NCBI RefSeq assembly: GCF_900142025.1
Contig: NZ_FQZM01000015.1
Span: 1 to 64,000, forward strand
From: Desulfofundulus thermosubterraneus DSM 16057
GTDB lineage: Bacteria > Bacillota > Desulfotomaculia > Desulfotomaculales > Desulfovirgulaceae
DNA length: 64,000 bases
Direction of reading: 5' to 3'
The number at the start of each line of letters is the position of its first letter. Positions within the stretch are counted from its first letter, which is position 1. Below are positions 54,275-62,457 of this stretch, one piece after another. The notes under the pieces are model-generated. The model ran no database searches. It was given only the letters and a program-made list of their open reading frames with translations, and had not been told where the DNA came from. A program made the translations under genes and the position numbers.

Positions 54275-55096
54275 CTACGCTGGCCCCAGAACCTCAAAGC
54301 GCAGATCAGCCAGTGGGGCATCCAGCACTGAACGCCCTATATCTATAATGTCTACATCCAGCTCTGCTATGGCCGGCAGATCCTCCCTGGTAATTCCCCC
54401 GGAAAAAGCAAGGCGCACTCTCTGCCGCCATCCACTCCCGCGCAGGTACCCGGCCACCCTGGTCACATCTTCCACGCGGCCGGTGTCTACCATTAAGACG
54501 GCAGCTCCATTGATTACCGCCTGGGCAGCCTCTTCGGTAATGTCGCCCCACTCACCGCGCAGCTGGATGACCTTTTCACCAGGCAGAGCCGCTACCGCCT
54601 GCAGGGTGCCGGAGATACCTCCAAACATACGGATATAGTTTTTATCCAGGTAGATGAAGGGAGCATCAAGGATCCGGGTGGCCACACCGCCCACTGCCGC
54701 AGCCCGGCGCAAATTCTGGCGCCAGGGCAAAGGTAGCTTTTTCCATCCCCCACACACCACCCGGATACGACCGGGAAGCATCTCACGGAATGAACGGGCG
54801 GCGGTGGCTACGCCGGAAGCCTTGCCGATCCAACCCAGCACTCGATCTTCGGCTACGGCCAGGGCCAGGGCCGGCCCGGTAAGTGTGAGTACCGCCTGAC
54901 CGGCCAGCACACTCATTCCCTCCCGCACCTGGCTCCGTACCTCCAGTTCCAGAGAACTGGCTTCATTTTCACTTTCGATCAGGCCGGCCACCACCGCCGG
55001 CTGGTTAAAGACCACCCCGGCCTGGAAGATACGATTTTCCATCCCTTTGAAGATGGAACAGCGAATATCATCGGGAGGGAGAATGTGCTTTCCCAT
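54275..55096 (-). CDS. Divergent NadC/ModD-like quinolinate phosphoribosyltransferase-family protein
   Basis: A protein of 273 residues with the quinolinate phosphoribosyltransferase fold (N-terminal FNQPAVVAGLIES, SVLAGQAVLTLTGPA, ILGWIGKASGVATAA-like, and the C-terminal LAFSGGITREDLPAIAELDVDIIDIG). In NadC the substrate site reads TRKTTPG, HR and KDNH. Here the equivalents are GWKKLPLP, TR and DKNY, so quinolinate itself is an unlikely substrate. Start at ATG 55096, nine bases after GGAGG. It lies 23 bases after the LarA-like gene; a pyridine-nucleotide-related role is inferred. Confidence 0.7.
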   Translation of the reverse strand: MGKHILPPDDIRCSIFKGMENRIFQAGVVFNQPAVVAGLIESENEASSLELEVRSQVREGMSVLAGQAVLTLTGPALALAVAEDRVLGWIGKASGVATAARSFREMLPGRIRVVCGGWKKLPLPWRQNLRRAAAVGGVATRILDAPFIYLDKNYIRMFGGISGTLQAVAALPGEKVIQLRGEWGDITEEAAQAVINGAAVLMVDTGRVEDVTRVAGYLRGSGWRQRVRLAFSGGITREDLPAIAELDVDIIDIGRSVLDAPLADLRFEVLGPA

Positions 55097-55119
55097 TTGA
55101 GCCAACCTCCTGCCACTCC

Positions 55120-56562
55120 TTAACAAATCTTAAATTGAGACGGATCGATACCCCTCTGCTTCAACCATTTGGGAAGCAGCTCCCCGTCTACTCGACGCGA
55201 AACGAGAGGAGCTTTCTGCAGCAGGTATTCGCCCAGGGAACGGCTGACATTTAAAGCTCCTGAAGCACCGTCAAAGGCAAGGATCTTATCCGTACCCGCA
55301 ACCCGTTTGGCAAAACGCACTGCCGTGTCCAAATCCTCTGCCAGCAACGTGTGTTTGGTGTAGCTGAGGTTCTGCGGGTCCCGGTTAAGCAACTCTGCCT
55401 GTTCCCGGCCCACTACAATGGTCGGGATGTGCTCGGTAAAGAAGGCGCTGGGATACCCACCCCAGGCATAGTTATGGATAACTACCTTAATCGCCGGGTT
55501 TACTGGCGGCACCCCTTCGATCAGCGGCCGCCCGTCTTCACCGTAGAAGGCCTCCGTATACCAGGTGTACGGCGGCAGCGGATCGTCCAGGTCGAAAAGG
55601 TCACGGTTAGCTCCGGCAAAGTTGGCGAAAATGACTCCCGCCGCAAATACATATGGCACCGGGCTGGGGAAGTCCAAAATGGTGATGGCCTCGTCAATCT
55701 CACCCAGCAGGGTCATCATCTTGCCATAATCCCGGCAACCCAAATAAGTAACCCGGTCGTTGAGCGCATAGAGGTCGTTGTCCGCGTCCACCCCTACCAC
55801 CCCGCTGGGTGACATCATCAGAAATACGGCGCAGGCAAATTTCTCCTGGACAAAAGGAGAATCAAAGATTGCCCTGGCCACAAAGTTGGCCGCCCGCGGA
55901 CCCAGGTTCTGGTGATAAGTGGAGCGGGTTTCTATGCGCGCATAGGACATACCGAAGGGTTTTACCGCCCGGTCCACCTGACGGTGGAAATGCACTTCCC
56001 GCACGTCACTGTTGTGGGCGTGGATGATCCACCGGGCATTGTATATTTTTTTGATGCCGTAAAGAGTGCCGATTTCGGTCTCGATGGCAACCCCCTCATC
56101 CACCGGAGCCACGCCGGCGGCCTTGCCTTCATAGTATTCGTCCAGGCCAAATGCCTTAATATATTCTTCGCTCTCCCGGAAACGCAGCCCCACACCTACC
56201 CGCAGGCGTATATCCGTACAGCCCGTGCGTTCCCGAACCACGTCCCGGATGGTCCTGAGCATCTCGGCATATGGTGCTCCACCCAGCAAAGTGAACCCGT
56301 GGTGTGAACCCAGCACATTTACCGAGTCACCGGGTTTGATCATGCTCAGATCCACTTTTCCCATCTGCTTCCGGGTGGCTTCCCGAATCATCTCCAGGCC
56401 GTTTTCACCCGGGTAAATAACCGGCGCTGCATCAGGAAAAAGATCCCGTACCAGCACGGAAACCATGTCCGGCAACTCTGCGGCCCGCTTGCGGACCAGT
56501 TCGGGTGCTACCCCGTACTGGGAACGACGCGGCGGCAAGGGCATAACAGGTGCCCGTAGCAT
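55120..56562 (-). CDS. LarA-superfamily (nickel-pincer) protein with altered active site
   Basis: A protein of 480 residues that can be aligned by hand with lactate racemase LarA. The block RLRVGVGLRFRESEEYIKAFG matches LarA RILVATGFHRPSTHEELVNKYG. H191, K201 and H217 repeat exactly the spacing of LarA H174, K184 (covalent cofactor lysine) and H200 (nickel ligand). LarA H108 corresponds to R127, and the D72/R75 pair appears lost (SHHGFT). It probably binds the nickel-pincer nucleotide but does not racemise lactate. Its ATG overlaps the stop of the iron-sulfur gene (TAATG), and a NadC-like gene follows. Confidence 0.7.
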   Translation of the reverse strand: MLRAPVMPLPPRRSQYGVAPELVRKRAAELPDMVSVLVRDLFPDAAPVIYPGENGLEMIREATRKQMGKVDLSMIKPGDSVNVLGSHHGFTLLGGAPYAEMLRTIRDVVRERTGCTDIRLRVGVGLRFRESEEYIKAFGLDEYYEGKAAGVAPVDEGVAIETEIGTLYGIKKIYNARWIIHAHNSDVREVHFHRQVDRAVKPFGMSYARIETRSTYHQNLGPRAANFVARAIFDSPFVQEKFACAVFLMMSPSGVVGVDADNDLYALNDRVTYLGCRDYGKMMTLLGEIDEAITILDFPSPVPYVFAAGVIFANFAGANRDLFDLDDPLPPYTWYTEAFYGEDGRPLIEGVPPVNPAIKVVIHNYAWGGYPSAFFTEHIPTIVVGREQAELLNRDPQNLSYTKHTLLAEDLDTAVRFAKRVAGTDKILAFDGASGALNVSRSLGEYLLQKAPLVSRRVDGELLPKWLKQRGIDPSQFKIC

Positions 56563-57176
56563 TATTCCCCCCCCTTTTCACTGGCTCCAACCAGTGAATC
56601 CAGCAGTTTGCGATCTTCATCGAAGTAAAACCCGCGTTGAGCATATTTTTTCTTAACCTCTTCCGGAATATCCCAAACCGTAGGCGTCAAGCCATACCAT
56701 TGATAACCTCTGGCAGGCCGCTCCGGTGCAATTCCCGCTGCATGCAGCAACCGCAATACCGGCTGGATGCACTCCACCTTACACCCGGTACGTACACCTG
56801 TGCGCCGGGAGATCTCTTCCGGAGATTTCGCTCCCTTGAGTACCGCCGCCGCCACTTCCTCGGCCCTGGTAGCCGTGCAGTAGCAGATAATCTGTTTGGG
56901 ATGCAGATGCGCCCTCCGGCAGAGATCAATGACAGCCGCCATATCTATCCCCGCCAGGCTCTCCTGTACTACCCGCGACTGTTCAAGGTGGGCCATGGTG
57001 ATGGCCATTTCCGGACAGCGTTGTTCGCAGTTGGCACAACCCAGACAGTTTTCCGGGTCTACCACTGCTTTTTTGTTTTCCACCTTAATGGCCAGCACCG
57101 GACATACCCGTTCACAGCGCGTGCAGCCCTTACATTTATCCACATCTACTACCGCGTATAAGGTTACTGCGCGCAC
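56562..57176 (-). CDS. Two-part iron-sulfur protein: 2[4Fe-4S] ferredoxin plus BFD-like [2Fe-2S] domain
   Basis: A protein of 204 residues. Residues about 8-65 form a bacterial 2[4Fe-4S] ferredoxin (CKGCTRCERVCP and CLGCANCEQRCP). Residues about 100-145 form a BFD-like domain with the C-x-C and C-x4-C cysteines (ICYCTATRAEEV, TGCKVEC). The C-terminal 55 residues are unrecognised. Start at GTG 57176, six bases after GGGGGG; the frame runs ten codons further through a palindrome. First gene of the operon with the LarA-like protein, it may supply electrons or hold a cluster for it. Confidence 0.82.
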   Translation of the reverse strand: MRAVTLYAVVDVDKCKGCTRCERVCPVLAIKVENKKAVVDPENCLGCANCEQRCPEMAITMAHLEQSRVVQESLAGIDMAAVIDLCRRAHLHPKQIICYCTATRAEEVAAAVLKGAKSPEEISRRTGVRTGCKVECIQPVLRLLHAAGIAPERPARGYQWYGLTPTVWDIPEEVKKKYAQRGFYFDEDRKLLDSLVGASEKGGE

Positions 57177-57191
57177 GGTCCACCCCCCTTT

Positions 57192-57208
57192 GTTTGATAT
57201 TATCAAAT
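57192..57208. promoter_or_regulatory. Candidate operator, copy 3
   Basis: GTTTGATATTATCAAAT is nearly a perfect palindrome and lies 16 bases upstream of the GTG start of the iron-sulfur gene, over the likely promoter or leader. It matches the copies at 51207 and 51284 in the outer GTTTGA and CAAA parts. Confidence 0.6.
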
Positions 57209-57294
57209 ACTATGCGTCTGTATAAAACATAATTCGCCTTCTTAATCTAAATCCCTGCTAATCATCAAAAAAAATTCCTTTTCAGAGTATAAGT

Positions 57295-58110
57295 CTAAAT
57301 TTTGCTGTAACCATTCAGCTCGACATCTGCACCCATCTGCTGGGAAATCTCCCCGGCCACCTTTTTGAGAGACCCGGCAATACGGGACATTTTTTCCTCC
57401 GTCATTCGTGAAGCCGGTCCGGAAACGCTGATTGCCCCCACCGGGTATTGACCATAACCGATAAGGGGTGCCGCTACGCAGCGCAGCCCCTCTTCAATTT
57501 CTTCCCGGTCGTAGGACACCCCTTCTTCCCGGATCCGTGCCAGTTCCGCACTCAATTCTTCCCAGGTGGTGATAGTGTTGGCGGTAAATCTGGGCAGCCC
57601 CCGCTTTTTAACAATGGCCTGCACTTTTTCTTCGGGAAGATAGGCCAGAATAGCCTTGCCCACGCCGGTACAATGGGCAGGCAGCCGTCTTCCGATGCGG
57701 GAGACCATGCGGATAGATTGCGGGCTGTCAATTTTATCCACGTAAACCACCTGGCCGTCGTCCATAACCACCAGGTGCACTGTTTCGCCATGTTCATTCA
57801 CCAGTTGTTGCAAGTAAGGAGAGGCAATTTCTCGCAGGTCACAATGCTCGAGAAAAGCCCCACCAAGGGCTAAAACTCGATAACCCAGCCGGTACCGGCC
57901 CGTTTTAATCTCCTGATGAACATAGTTGTGTTTAATCAGAGTTTGCAGTAATCCAAAGGCAGTACTTTTATGAAGCCCCAGTTCCCGACTGAGCTCAGAA
58001 AGGGAAGCCGGTCCACGACACAGATACTCCAGGATCTTGATTGCCCTTTCCACTGACTGAATGGTGTTTATTTCATGCGCGGTTCCACTTCTGTTCCTGG
58101 TTCTTGCCAC
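57295..58110 (-). CDS. IclR-family transcriptional regulator
   Basis: A regulator of 271 residues: an N-terminal winged helix (NTIQSVERAIKILEYL, LSELSRELGLHKSTAFGLLQTL) and a C-terminal ligand-binding domain (GRRLPAHCTGVGKAILAYLPEE, GVSYDREEIEEGLRCVAAPL, AISVSGPASRM). IclR proteins bind palindromes and sense small organic acids, often aromatic breakdown products. It is encoded directly ahead of the iron-sulfur/LarA-like/aldolase operon and is the likely regulator of it and perhaps of the ADH-AOR module. Confidence 0.93.
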   Translation of the reverse strand: MARTRNRSGTAHEINTIQSVERAIKILEYLCRGPASLSELSRELGLHKSTAFGLLQTLIKHNYVHQEIKTGRYRLGYRVLALGGAFLEHCDLREIASPYLQQLVNEHGETVHLVVMDDGQVVYVDKIDSPQSIRMVSRIGRRLPAHCTGVGKAILAYLPEEKVQAIVKKRGLPRFTANTITTWEELSAELARIREEGVSYDREEIEEGLRCVAAPLIGYGQYPVGAISVSGPASRMTEEKMSRIAGSLKKVAGEISQQMGADVELNGYSKI

Positions 58111-58152
58111 AGATAACTGCCTCCTTTGCTACCTCTTGAACTTTTTCTTAAT

Positions 58153-58169
58153 TTTATAATGTCGAATTA
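58153..58169. promoter_or_regulatory. Possible degenerate operator upstream of the IclR gene
   Basis: On the minus strand AATTCGACATTATAAAA resembles the half-site GTTCGACATTAT at 51330 and the left half of GTTTGACATTAACAAAC. It lies about 45 bases upstream of the IclR start, where autoregulation would act. The match is partial. Confidence 0.3.
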
Positions 58170-58443
58170 TGTTTATACATTAACCCCAAAATTGCCGGCC
58201 GGTTCAATCCAGGCGGTCAAAATTCGGGGTAGTGTTTTTTACTCTGCAGGAACTTAATTGCGTGAATGATTATACCATAATCCTGTGAGCGTGAGCAACG
58301 ACCAGCGTAAACCGGTCCGTGTCAATGCGGAAACACCCGGGGCAACAATCTATACTCCTGCCATGAGTGAAACAAAAATTTACAGGCTTTGCTCCGGTCT
58401 GCAACTGTCCCGGCAGATGACCTAAAGAAAAATTTAAACACCA

Positions 58444-58472
58444 TTGCTTTATAAATACTTTAGAGATATAAT
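58444..58472 (+). promoter_or_regulatory. Promoter of the MFS transporter gene
   Basis: TTGCTT (58444-58449), 17 bases, TATAAT (58467-58472), about 50 bases upstream of the GTG start. The rest of the gap 58111-58443 shows nothing recognisable beyond the possible IclR site. Confidence 0.65.
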
Positions 58473-58523
58473 ATTTAACGTTCTTAAGTAATTCATAAAT
58501 ACCGACAGGAAGGTGAATTTGGG

Positions 58524-60035
58524 GTGCTCAGAGTTTTGAAGGACGATAAAAGGAAATTGCTACTGGTAGCCCTGCTGATTACCATGTTGACTTCCGCCGT
58601 AAACCAAACAGTGGTAGCAACCGCCATGCCCCGGATAGTTGCCGATCTGGGCGGACTGGACCTTTACAGCTGGCTGGCCACCGCCTACCTTCTCACCTCA
58701 AGCGTGGTGGTGCCCCTGGCCGGAAAGTTCTCCGACCTGTGGGGACGGCGGCCCTTTTTCCTGACCGGATTAGTTCTTTTTCTGCTGGGTTCTTGGGCAT
58801 CCGGGTTGGCCCATAATATGCACTGGCTCATTGCCGGTCGGGCTGTGCAGGGTCTGGGCGGCGGCATGTTAATGGCCATGAATACCATTGCCATCGGGGA
58901 TCTTTTCCCACCGGCCCAGAGGGGACGCTGGCAGGGAATAATGATGAGCGTATTTGCCCTGGCCACCCTCCTGGGTCCCACCCTCGGCGGATGGATTACG
59001 GACCACTGGAACTGGCGATGGGTCTTTTACGTAAGTACCCCTTTCGGTTTGCTTTCGCTGGTACTGCTTTTTTATGCTCTGCCACCTTACCGGGCAACAC
59101 ATAAACCACGGATCAACTACTGGAGTCCGGCGTTATTGACTGTTTCCCTGGTTGGTCTGTTACTGGCGCTAACCTTTGCCCAGCAGGATTTGAGCTGGAC
59201 CACCCATCGTGTGTTACTTGGCTTTGCAGTGGCAGGAGTATCCGGTATCTTTTTTGCCCTGGCGGACAGCCGGGCTGAAGAACCATTACTCCCACCCTGG
59301 CTCTGGAGGAACAACATTTTCGTTGTTTCTACAATAACCCTCTTTTTGGTTACCCTGGGTATGTTTGCCATTACCCTTTATTTGCCCATGTACCTGCAAA
59401 TCGTGACAGGTGTAAGTGCGACATACTCCGGTACATTGCTTACGCCCATGATGCTTTCGGTCATGATTGCAGCGGTGGTCAGCGGACAACTGATTTCCCG
59501 GTTACGGCACTACAAAATCTTCGCCGTATCCGGCCTGGCCGTTGCCACTGCCGGCATGTTTTACCTGGGGCGGCTGCCTGTTGATGCCACCCACGCCATG
59601 GTCGTCGCCGGCATGATTATTAGCGGTGCTGGAATGGGTATAGCCATGCCCACCTTTACCGTGGCCGTACAAAATACCGTGCGCCGCACGGAGTTGGGAA
59701 CAGTTACGGCCGCTTCCCAGTTGTTCCGCAGTATTGGCGGCGTTTTTGGCAGCGCCCTTACCGGCAATATTGTTTTGACCGATTTAAACCACCGTCTGGC
59801 GGGTCTTTTGCCACCCGGTGCACCGGCAAAAATTGATCCCGGCCAGGCCTTGGGCCGTTTGATGCAGATGCCCGGCGATCCCCGCCTGTCTCTGCTGAAA
59901 CATGCTTTTTCTCTCAGTATTACCCACGGGTTTTTCATCGGAGCCATCCTTTTGACGGGGGGTCTGATGGCTTCCCTGTTTCTCGAGGACCGGGAATTAA
60001 AGGCGCGGTGGGATGACCAGCCGGCAATGGAATGA
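58524..60035 (+). CDS. MFS drug/solute exporter, DHA2 (EmrB/QacA) type
   Basis: A major facilitator protein of 503 residues with about fourteen membrane segments. The opening LLITMLTSAVNQTVVATAMPRIVADLGGLD, motif A (GKFSDLWGRRPFF) and motif C-like LGPTLGGWITDHWNWRWVFYV are those of DHA2 proton-coupled exporters. GTG start with AGGAAGGTG eight bases upstream. It is divergent from the IclR gene, so it may export an intermediate of the nearby pathway, or be a general efflux pump. Specificity is not predictable. Confidence 0.9.
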   Translation: MLRVLKDDKRKLLLVALLITMLTSAVNQTVVATAMPRIVADLGGLDLYSWLATAYLLTSSVVVPLAGKFSDLWGRRPFFLTGLVLFLLGSWASGLAHNMHWLIAGRAVQGLGGGMLMAMNTIAIGDLFPPAQRGRWQGIMMSVFALATLLGPTLGGWITDHWNWRWVFYVSTPFGLLSLVLLFYALPPYRATHKPRINYWSPALLTVSLVGLLLALTFAQQDLSWTTHRVLLGFAVAGVSGIFFALADSRAEEPLLPPWLWRNNIFVVSTITLFLVTLGMFAITLYLPMYLQIVTGVSATYSGTLLTPMMLSVMIAAVVSGQLISRLRHYKIFAVSGLAVATAGMFYLGRLPVDATHAMVVAGMIISGAGMGIAMPTFTVAVQNTVRRTELGTVTAASQLFRSIGGVFGSALTGNIVLTDLNHRLAGLLPPGAPAKIDPGQALGRLMQMPGDPRLSLLKHAFSLSITHGFFIGAILLTGGLMASLFLEDRELKARWDDQPAME

Positions 60036-60100
60036 AGGTTGCCGGCTGGATGAAGAGGGCGTGCGGCCGGTAAGCGTCATTGTGTGTCTTCCTGAAGGCA

Positions 60101-60127
60101 AAAGAAAAACCTTCCGTTCCGGAAGGT
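60101..60127 (-). terminator. Terminator of the tRNA-Val gene
   Basis: ACCTTCCG-TTC-CGGAAGGT (60109-60127). On the minus strand it is followed by TTTTTCTTT. It lies about 25 bases past the tRNA 3' end. Confidence 0.85.
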
Positions 60128-60151
60128 GTAGCGATCATACCTTGATTTTCC

Positions 60152-60226
60152 TGGTGGGCGGGGTAGGAATTGAACCTACGACCTTCTGCGCGTCAAGCAG
60201 ACGTTCTCCCACTGAACTACCCGCCC
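60152..60226 (-). tRNA. tRNA-Val (anticodon GAC)
   Basis: On the minus strand a complete 75-base cloverleaf: acceptor GGGCGGG/CCCGCCC, D arm GTTC/GAAC, anticodon stem TCTGC/GCAGA with loop TTGACGC (anticodon GAC, valine codon GUC), T arm GTAGG/CCTAC with TTCAATT, and an encoded CCA end. Confidence 0.97.
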
Positions 60227-60247
60227 GTATGCGGTTATAACACCTAT

Positions 60248-60276
60248 ATTATGACGTAAACCGGGGATGATGTCAA
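60248..60276 (-). promoter_or_regulatory. tRNA-Val promoter
   Basis: TTGACA (60271-60276), 17 bases, CATAAT (60248-60253) on the minus strand, about 20 bases upstream of the tRNA. Confidence 0.8.
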
Positions 60277-60342
60277 GGGGTGACTCCCGGAAAGTTGTCC
60301 TCGGTTAAGGGAACCTTCCTCAAGGTAGAAGATACATTATAG

Positions 60343-61602
60343 CTAAAGGGAGGGCAACCTGAAGAAGAGAGCACAGGTGGCATCCCCCGCACCAGCACCA
60401 GATGCGTTTACTCGAGCCATTGTTTTTCGCCAGAGGGAGAAAAGGCCTTTTTTCGGAATGTCCTGGCCGGTCACCAGGGCCGCCCGGCCCAGTTCCTCAT
60501 CTTTTAAACGAAAGACTACTTCACCCACTTTTTGCCCGGCCTTAACGGGGGCAGCAAGTGACGGCACCATCCTGACTTCCCTTCGCACCTGGGAAAGCTG
60601 GTCCCGAGCCAGGTCAACCTCCACTGGAGCGGCCATAATAACGGGTACCCTACCGGTCAGACCGTTGGCCACGGGTAGCCGGGCCACCTCTTCCCCTTCG
60701 GCACCGATGGTCACCCGTGTCACTTCGCTAAAACCATAGTCCAGCAGGGTAACCGCGTCCCGGTAGCGGTTGGCACTGTGGAGCACCACCGCAATCAACC
60801 GGCGGCCGCCCCGGGTGGCCGAAGCAATCAGGCAATTGCCCGCCCGGGGGGTGGAGCCGGTTTTTACCCCGTCAATGCCGGGGTAACTGCCTTCACGCAA
60901 AAGGCGGTTGGTGTTGTAAATGGTTTCTTTCCGCTTGGAATCATAAAAGCTGATGGTTGTTTCCCGGGTGCGTACTATCTGGTTAAAAAGGGGGTTTTGC
61001 AGGGCATAACGGGTAATCACGGCCAGGTCGCGGGCGCAGGTATAATGCCGGGGATCATGATAACCGTTGGTATTGGCAAAGTGTGTGTGCAGGGCCCCCA
61101 GGACCAGTGCCTTGGCATTCATCATCTCGATAAAGGCCTCCTCGGAGCCGCCCACATGTTCGGCAATAGCCACGGTGCTGTCGTTGGCCGACATGATCAG
61201 GGCCGCCTTGAGCAGGTCTTCCACGGTAATTTTTTCACCGGCCCGCAGGTCCAGCACGGAACCCATGCCTATGGCGGCGGCATTGCGGCTTACGGTTACC
61301 ACATCGTTCAAACGGCCGTACTCCAGCGCGATAATGGCCGTCATGATCTTGGTCAGGCTGGCCGGCTCACGCCTTTGCAGGCCATTTTTATCGTAAAAGA
61401 TCTGCCCCGTGCGCGCATCCATGAGCACGGCAGCATCTGCAGTTACAGAAGGCGGAACGGCTCCTGCAGGCGCAGGGAAGCACAAAAGCAAAGCGCCAGA
61501 CAGGAACAGTGTCAGGCTTAAAATATATGCAGAATACCGGATGACGGCTAAGGCTTTCAAAGGCAGCCTGTCGCCCGTTTTTTCACCTGTTTTCCGTTTC
61601 AA
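60343..61602 (-). CDS. D-alanyl-D-alanine carboxypeptidase (DacF/PBP5-like)
   Basis: A penicillin-binding protein of 419 residues that trims the pentapeptide of peptidoglycan. A signal peptide (about 20-49, ending PAPAGAVPP) precedes the S11 peptidase domain with SLTK, SAND and KTGS (motifs SxxK, SxN, KTG), then a beta-rich PBP5_C domain. Endospore formers carry several such enzymes; a spore-cortex role as for DacF is possible but not shown. TTG start with AAGGGG five bases upstream. Confidence 0.93.
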   Translation of the reverse strand: MKRKTGEKTGDRLPLKALAVIRYSAYILSLTLFLSGALLLCFPAPAGAVPPSVTADAAVLMDARTGQIFYDKNGLQRREPASLTKIMTAIIALEYGRLNDVVTVSRNAAAIGMGSVLDLRAGEKITVEDLLKAALIMSANDSTVAIAEHVGGSEEAFIEMMNAKALVLGALHTHFANTNGYHDPRHYTCARDLAVITRYALQNPLFNQIVRTRETTISFYDSKRKETIYNTNRLLREGSYPGIDGVKTGSTPRAGNCLIASATRGGRRLIAVVLHSANRYRDAVTLLDYGFSEVTRVTIGAEGEEVARLPVANGLTGRVPVIMAAPVEVDLARDQLSQVRREVRMVPSLAAPVKAGQKVGEVVFRLKDEELGRAALVTGQDIPKKGLFSLWRKTMARVNASGAGAGDATCALFFRLPSL

Positions 61603-61660
61603 AGCAACCCCTTCCCTTCTCCCTCTTATTTTCCCTCGCCGCCGGGCGCTTTATGAAAGT

Positions 61661-61692
61661 AAAAAAAACCAGCCGCAAGAAAAGGCTGGTTT
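61661..61692 (-). terminator. Terminator after the DedA gene
   Basis: On the minus strand CCAGCC...GGCTGG (61669-61689) is followed by TTTTTTTT. It separates the DedA gene from the carboxypeptidase gene. Confidence 0.85.
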
Positions 61693-61747
61693 TAACCAAT
61701 GAAGTTAAAAGAACTAGTTCAAACCCGTTGCCCGGGCAAAATCCGGC

Positions 61748-62359
61748 CTATCTTTTTCGTTTGCGCCACAGGTAAACCACCAACGCAACCAGTGCCAGGG
61801 CCACAACCAGGTCCAGGCGGTGGAACCAGTATTTCAAATCCTGCCAGTGCTGGCCCATTTTCACACCCAGGTAGGTGAGGAAAAAGCACCAGGGCAGAGA
61901 ACCCAAAAAGGTGTAAATGACAAAACGGGGAAAGTTCATGCCGGAAATTCCCGCCGGCAGGGAAATAAAGGTACGCACTACCGGCATCAGCCGGGTGAAG
62001 AATACTGTTACCTCACCATAGCGATGAAACCATCTCTCCGCCAGTTCGAAGTGCTTGTGGGAAATCCCAATGTAGCGCCCGTAACGCAGTAAAAAAGGGC
62101 GCCCACCCCAAAAACCGATTAAATAAGAGATGATCGACCCCACGGTACCGCCAATGGTACCGGCCATTGCTGCCCAGAAAAAATCCAACCTGCCTGTGGA
62201 TACCAGGTAACCGCCAAAGGGGAGAATGACCTCGCTGGGAAGGGGTATGTTGGCACTCTCAATGGCCATGCCAATAACAATCCCCCAGTACCCTAGCTTA
62301 GAAACAAAATCAACCACCCATTCAACAACAATTTCCAGCAAAGAAGAAAGATAATCCAA
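61748..62359 (-). CDS. DedA-family membrane protein
   Basis: A DedA/SNARE-associated protein of 203 residues with about five membrane segments. The conserved parts are ESANIPLPSEVILPFGGYL, the helix GTIGGTVGSIISYLIGFWGGRP and FTRLMPVVRTFISLPAGISGM. DedA proteins include lipid scramblases and undecaprenyl-phosphate flippases, which recycle the cell-wall carrier lipid; the residues needed for that (Glu near the N-terminus, Arg in the RxxPxxR loop) are present. Monocistronic, with terminators on both sides. Confidence 0.92.
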   Translation of the reverse strand: MDYLSSLLEIVVEWVVDFVSKLGYWGIVIGMAIESANIPLPSEVILPFGGYLVSTGRLDFFWAAMAGTIGGTVGSIISYLIGFWGGRPFLLRYGRYIGISHKHFELAERWFHRYGEVTVFFTRLMPVVRTFISLPAGISGMNFPRFVIYTFLGSLPWCFFLTYLGVKMGQHWQDLKYWFHRLDLVVALALVALVVYLWRKRKR

Positions 62360-62374
62360 CTAATAATCCCTCCG

Positions 62375-62410
62375 CCTGAAAAAGGGCGGGTGCTTAACCC
62401 GCCCTTTTCC
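62375..62410. terminator. Bidirectional terminator between DedA and SEC-C genes
   Basis: AAAAGGGCGGGT-GCTTA-ACCCGCCCTTTT (62379-62407) is a perfect stem with A/T arms. It should end the SEC-C gene transcript on the minus strand. Confidence 0.88.
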
Positions 62411-62441
62411 TTGCAATATCATGCAATATCATTCAATATCA
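62411..62441. repeat. Short tandem repeat, about 3 x 10 bases
   Basis: TTGCAATATCA, TGCAATATCA and TTCAATATCA follow each other directly between the terminator and the SEC-C gene stop. No function is apparent. Confidence 0.6.
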
Positions 62442-62457
62442 TGTATCTCAACCAGGG

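Noticed and set aside
54275-55096. Assignment as a true NadC for NAD synthesis
   Set aside because: The quinolinate-binding motifs are replaced and nadA and nadB are not adjacent.
55120-56562. Assignment of this gene as an ordinary lactate racemase
   Set aside because: Cofactor-binding residues align with LarA, but H108, D72 and R75 equivalents are changed and the operon context is an aldolase pathway.
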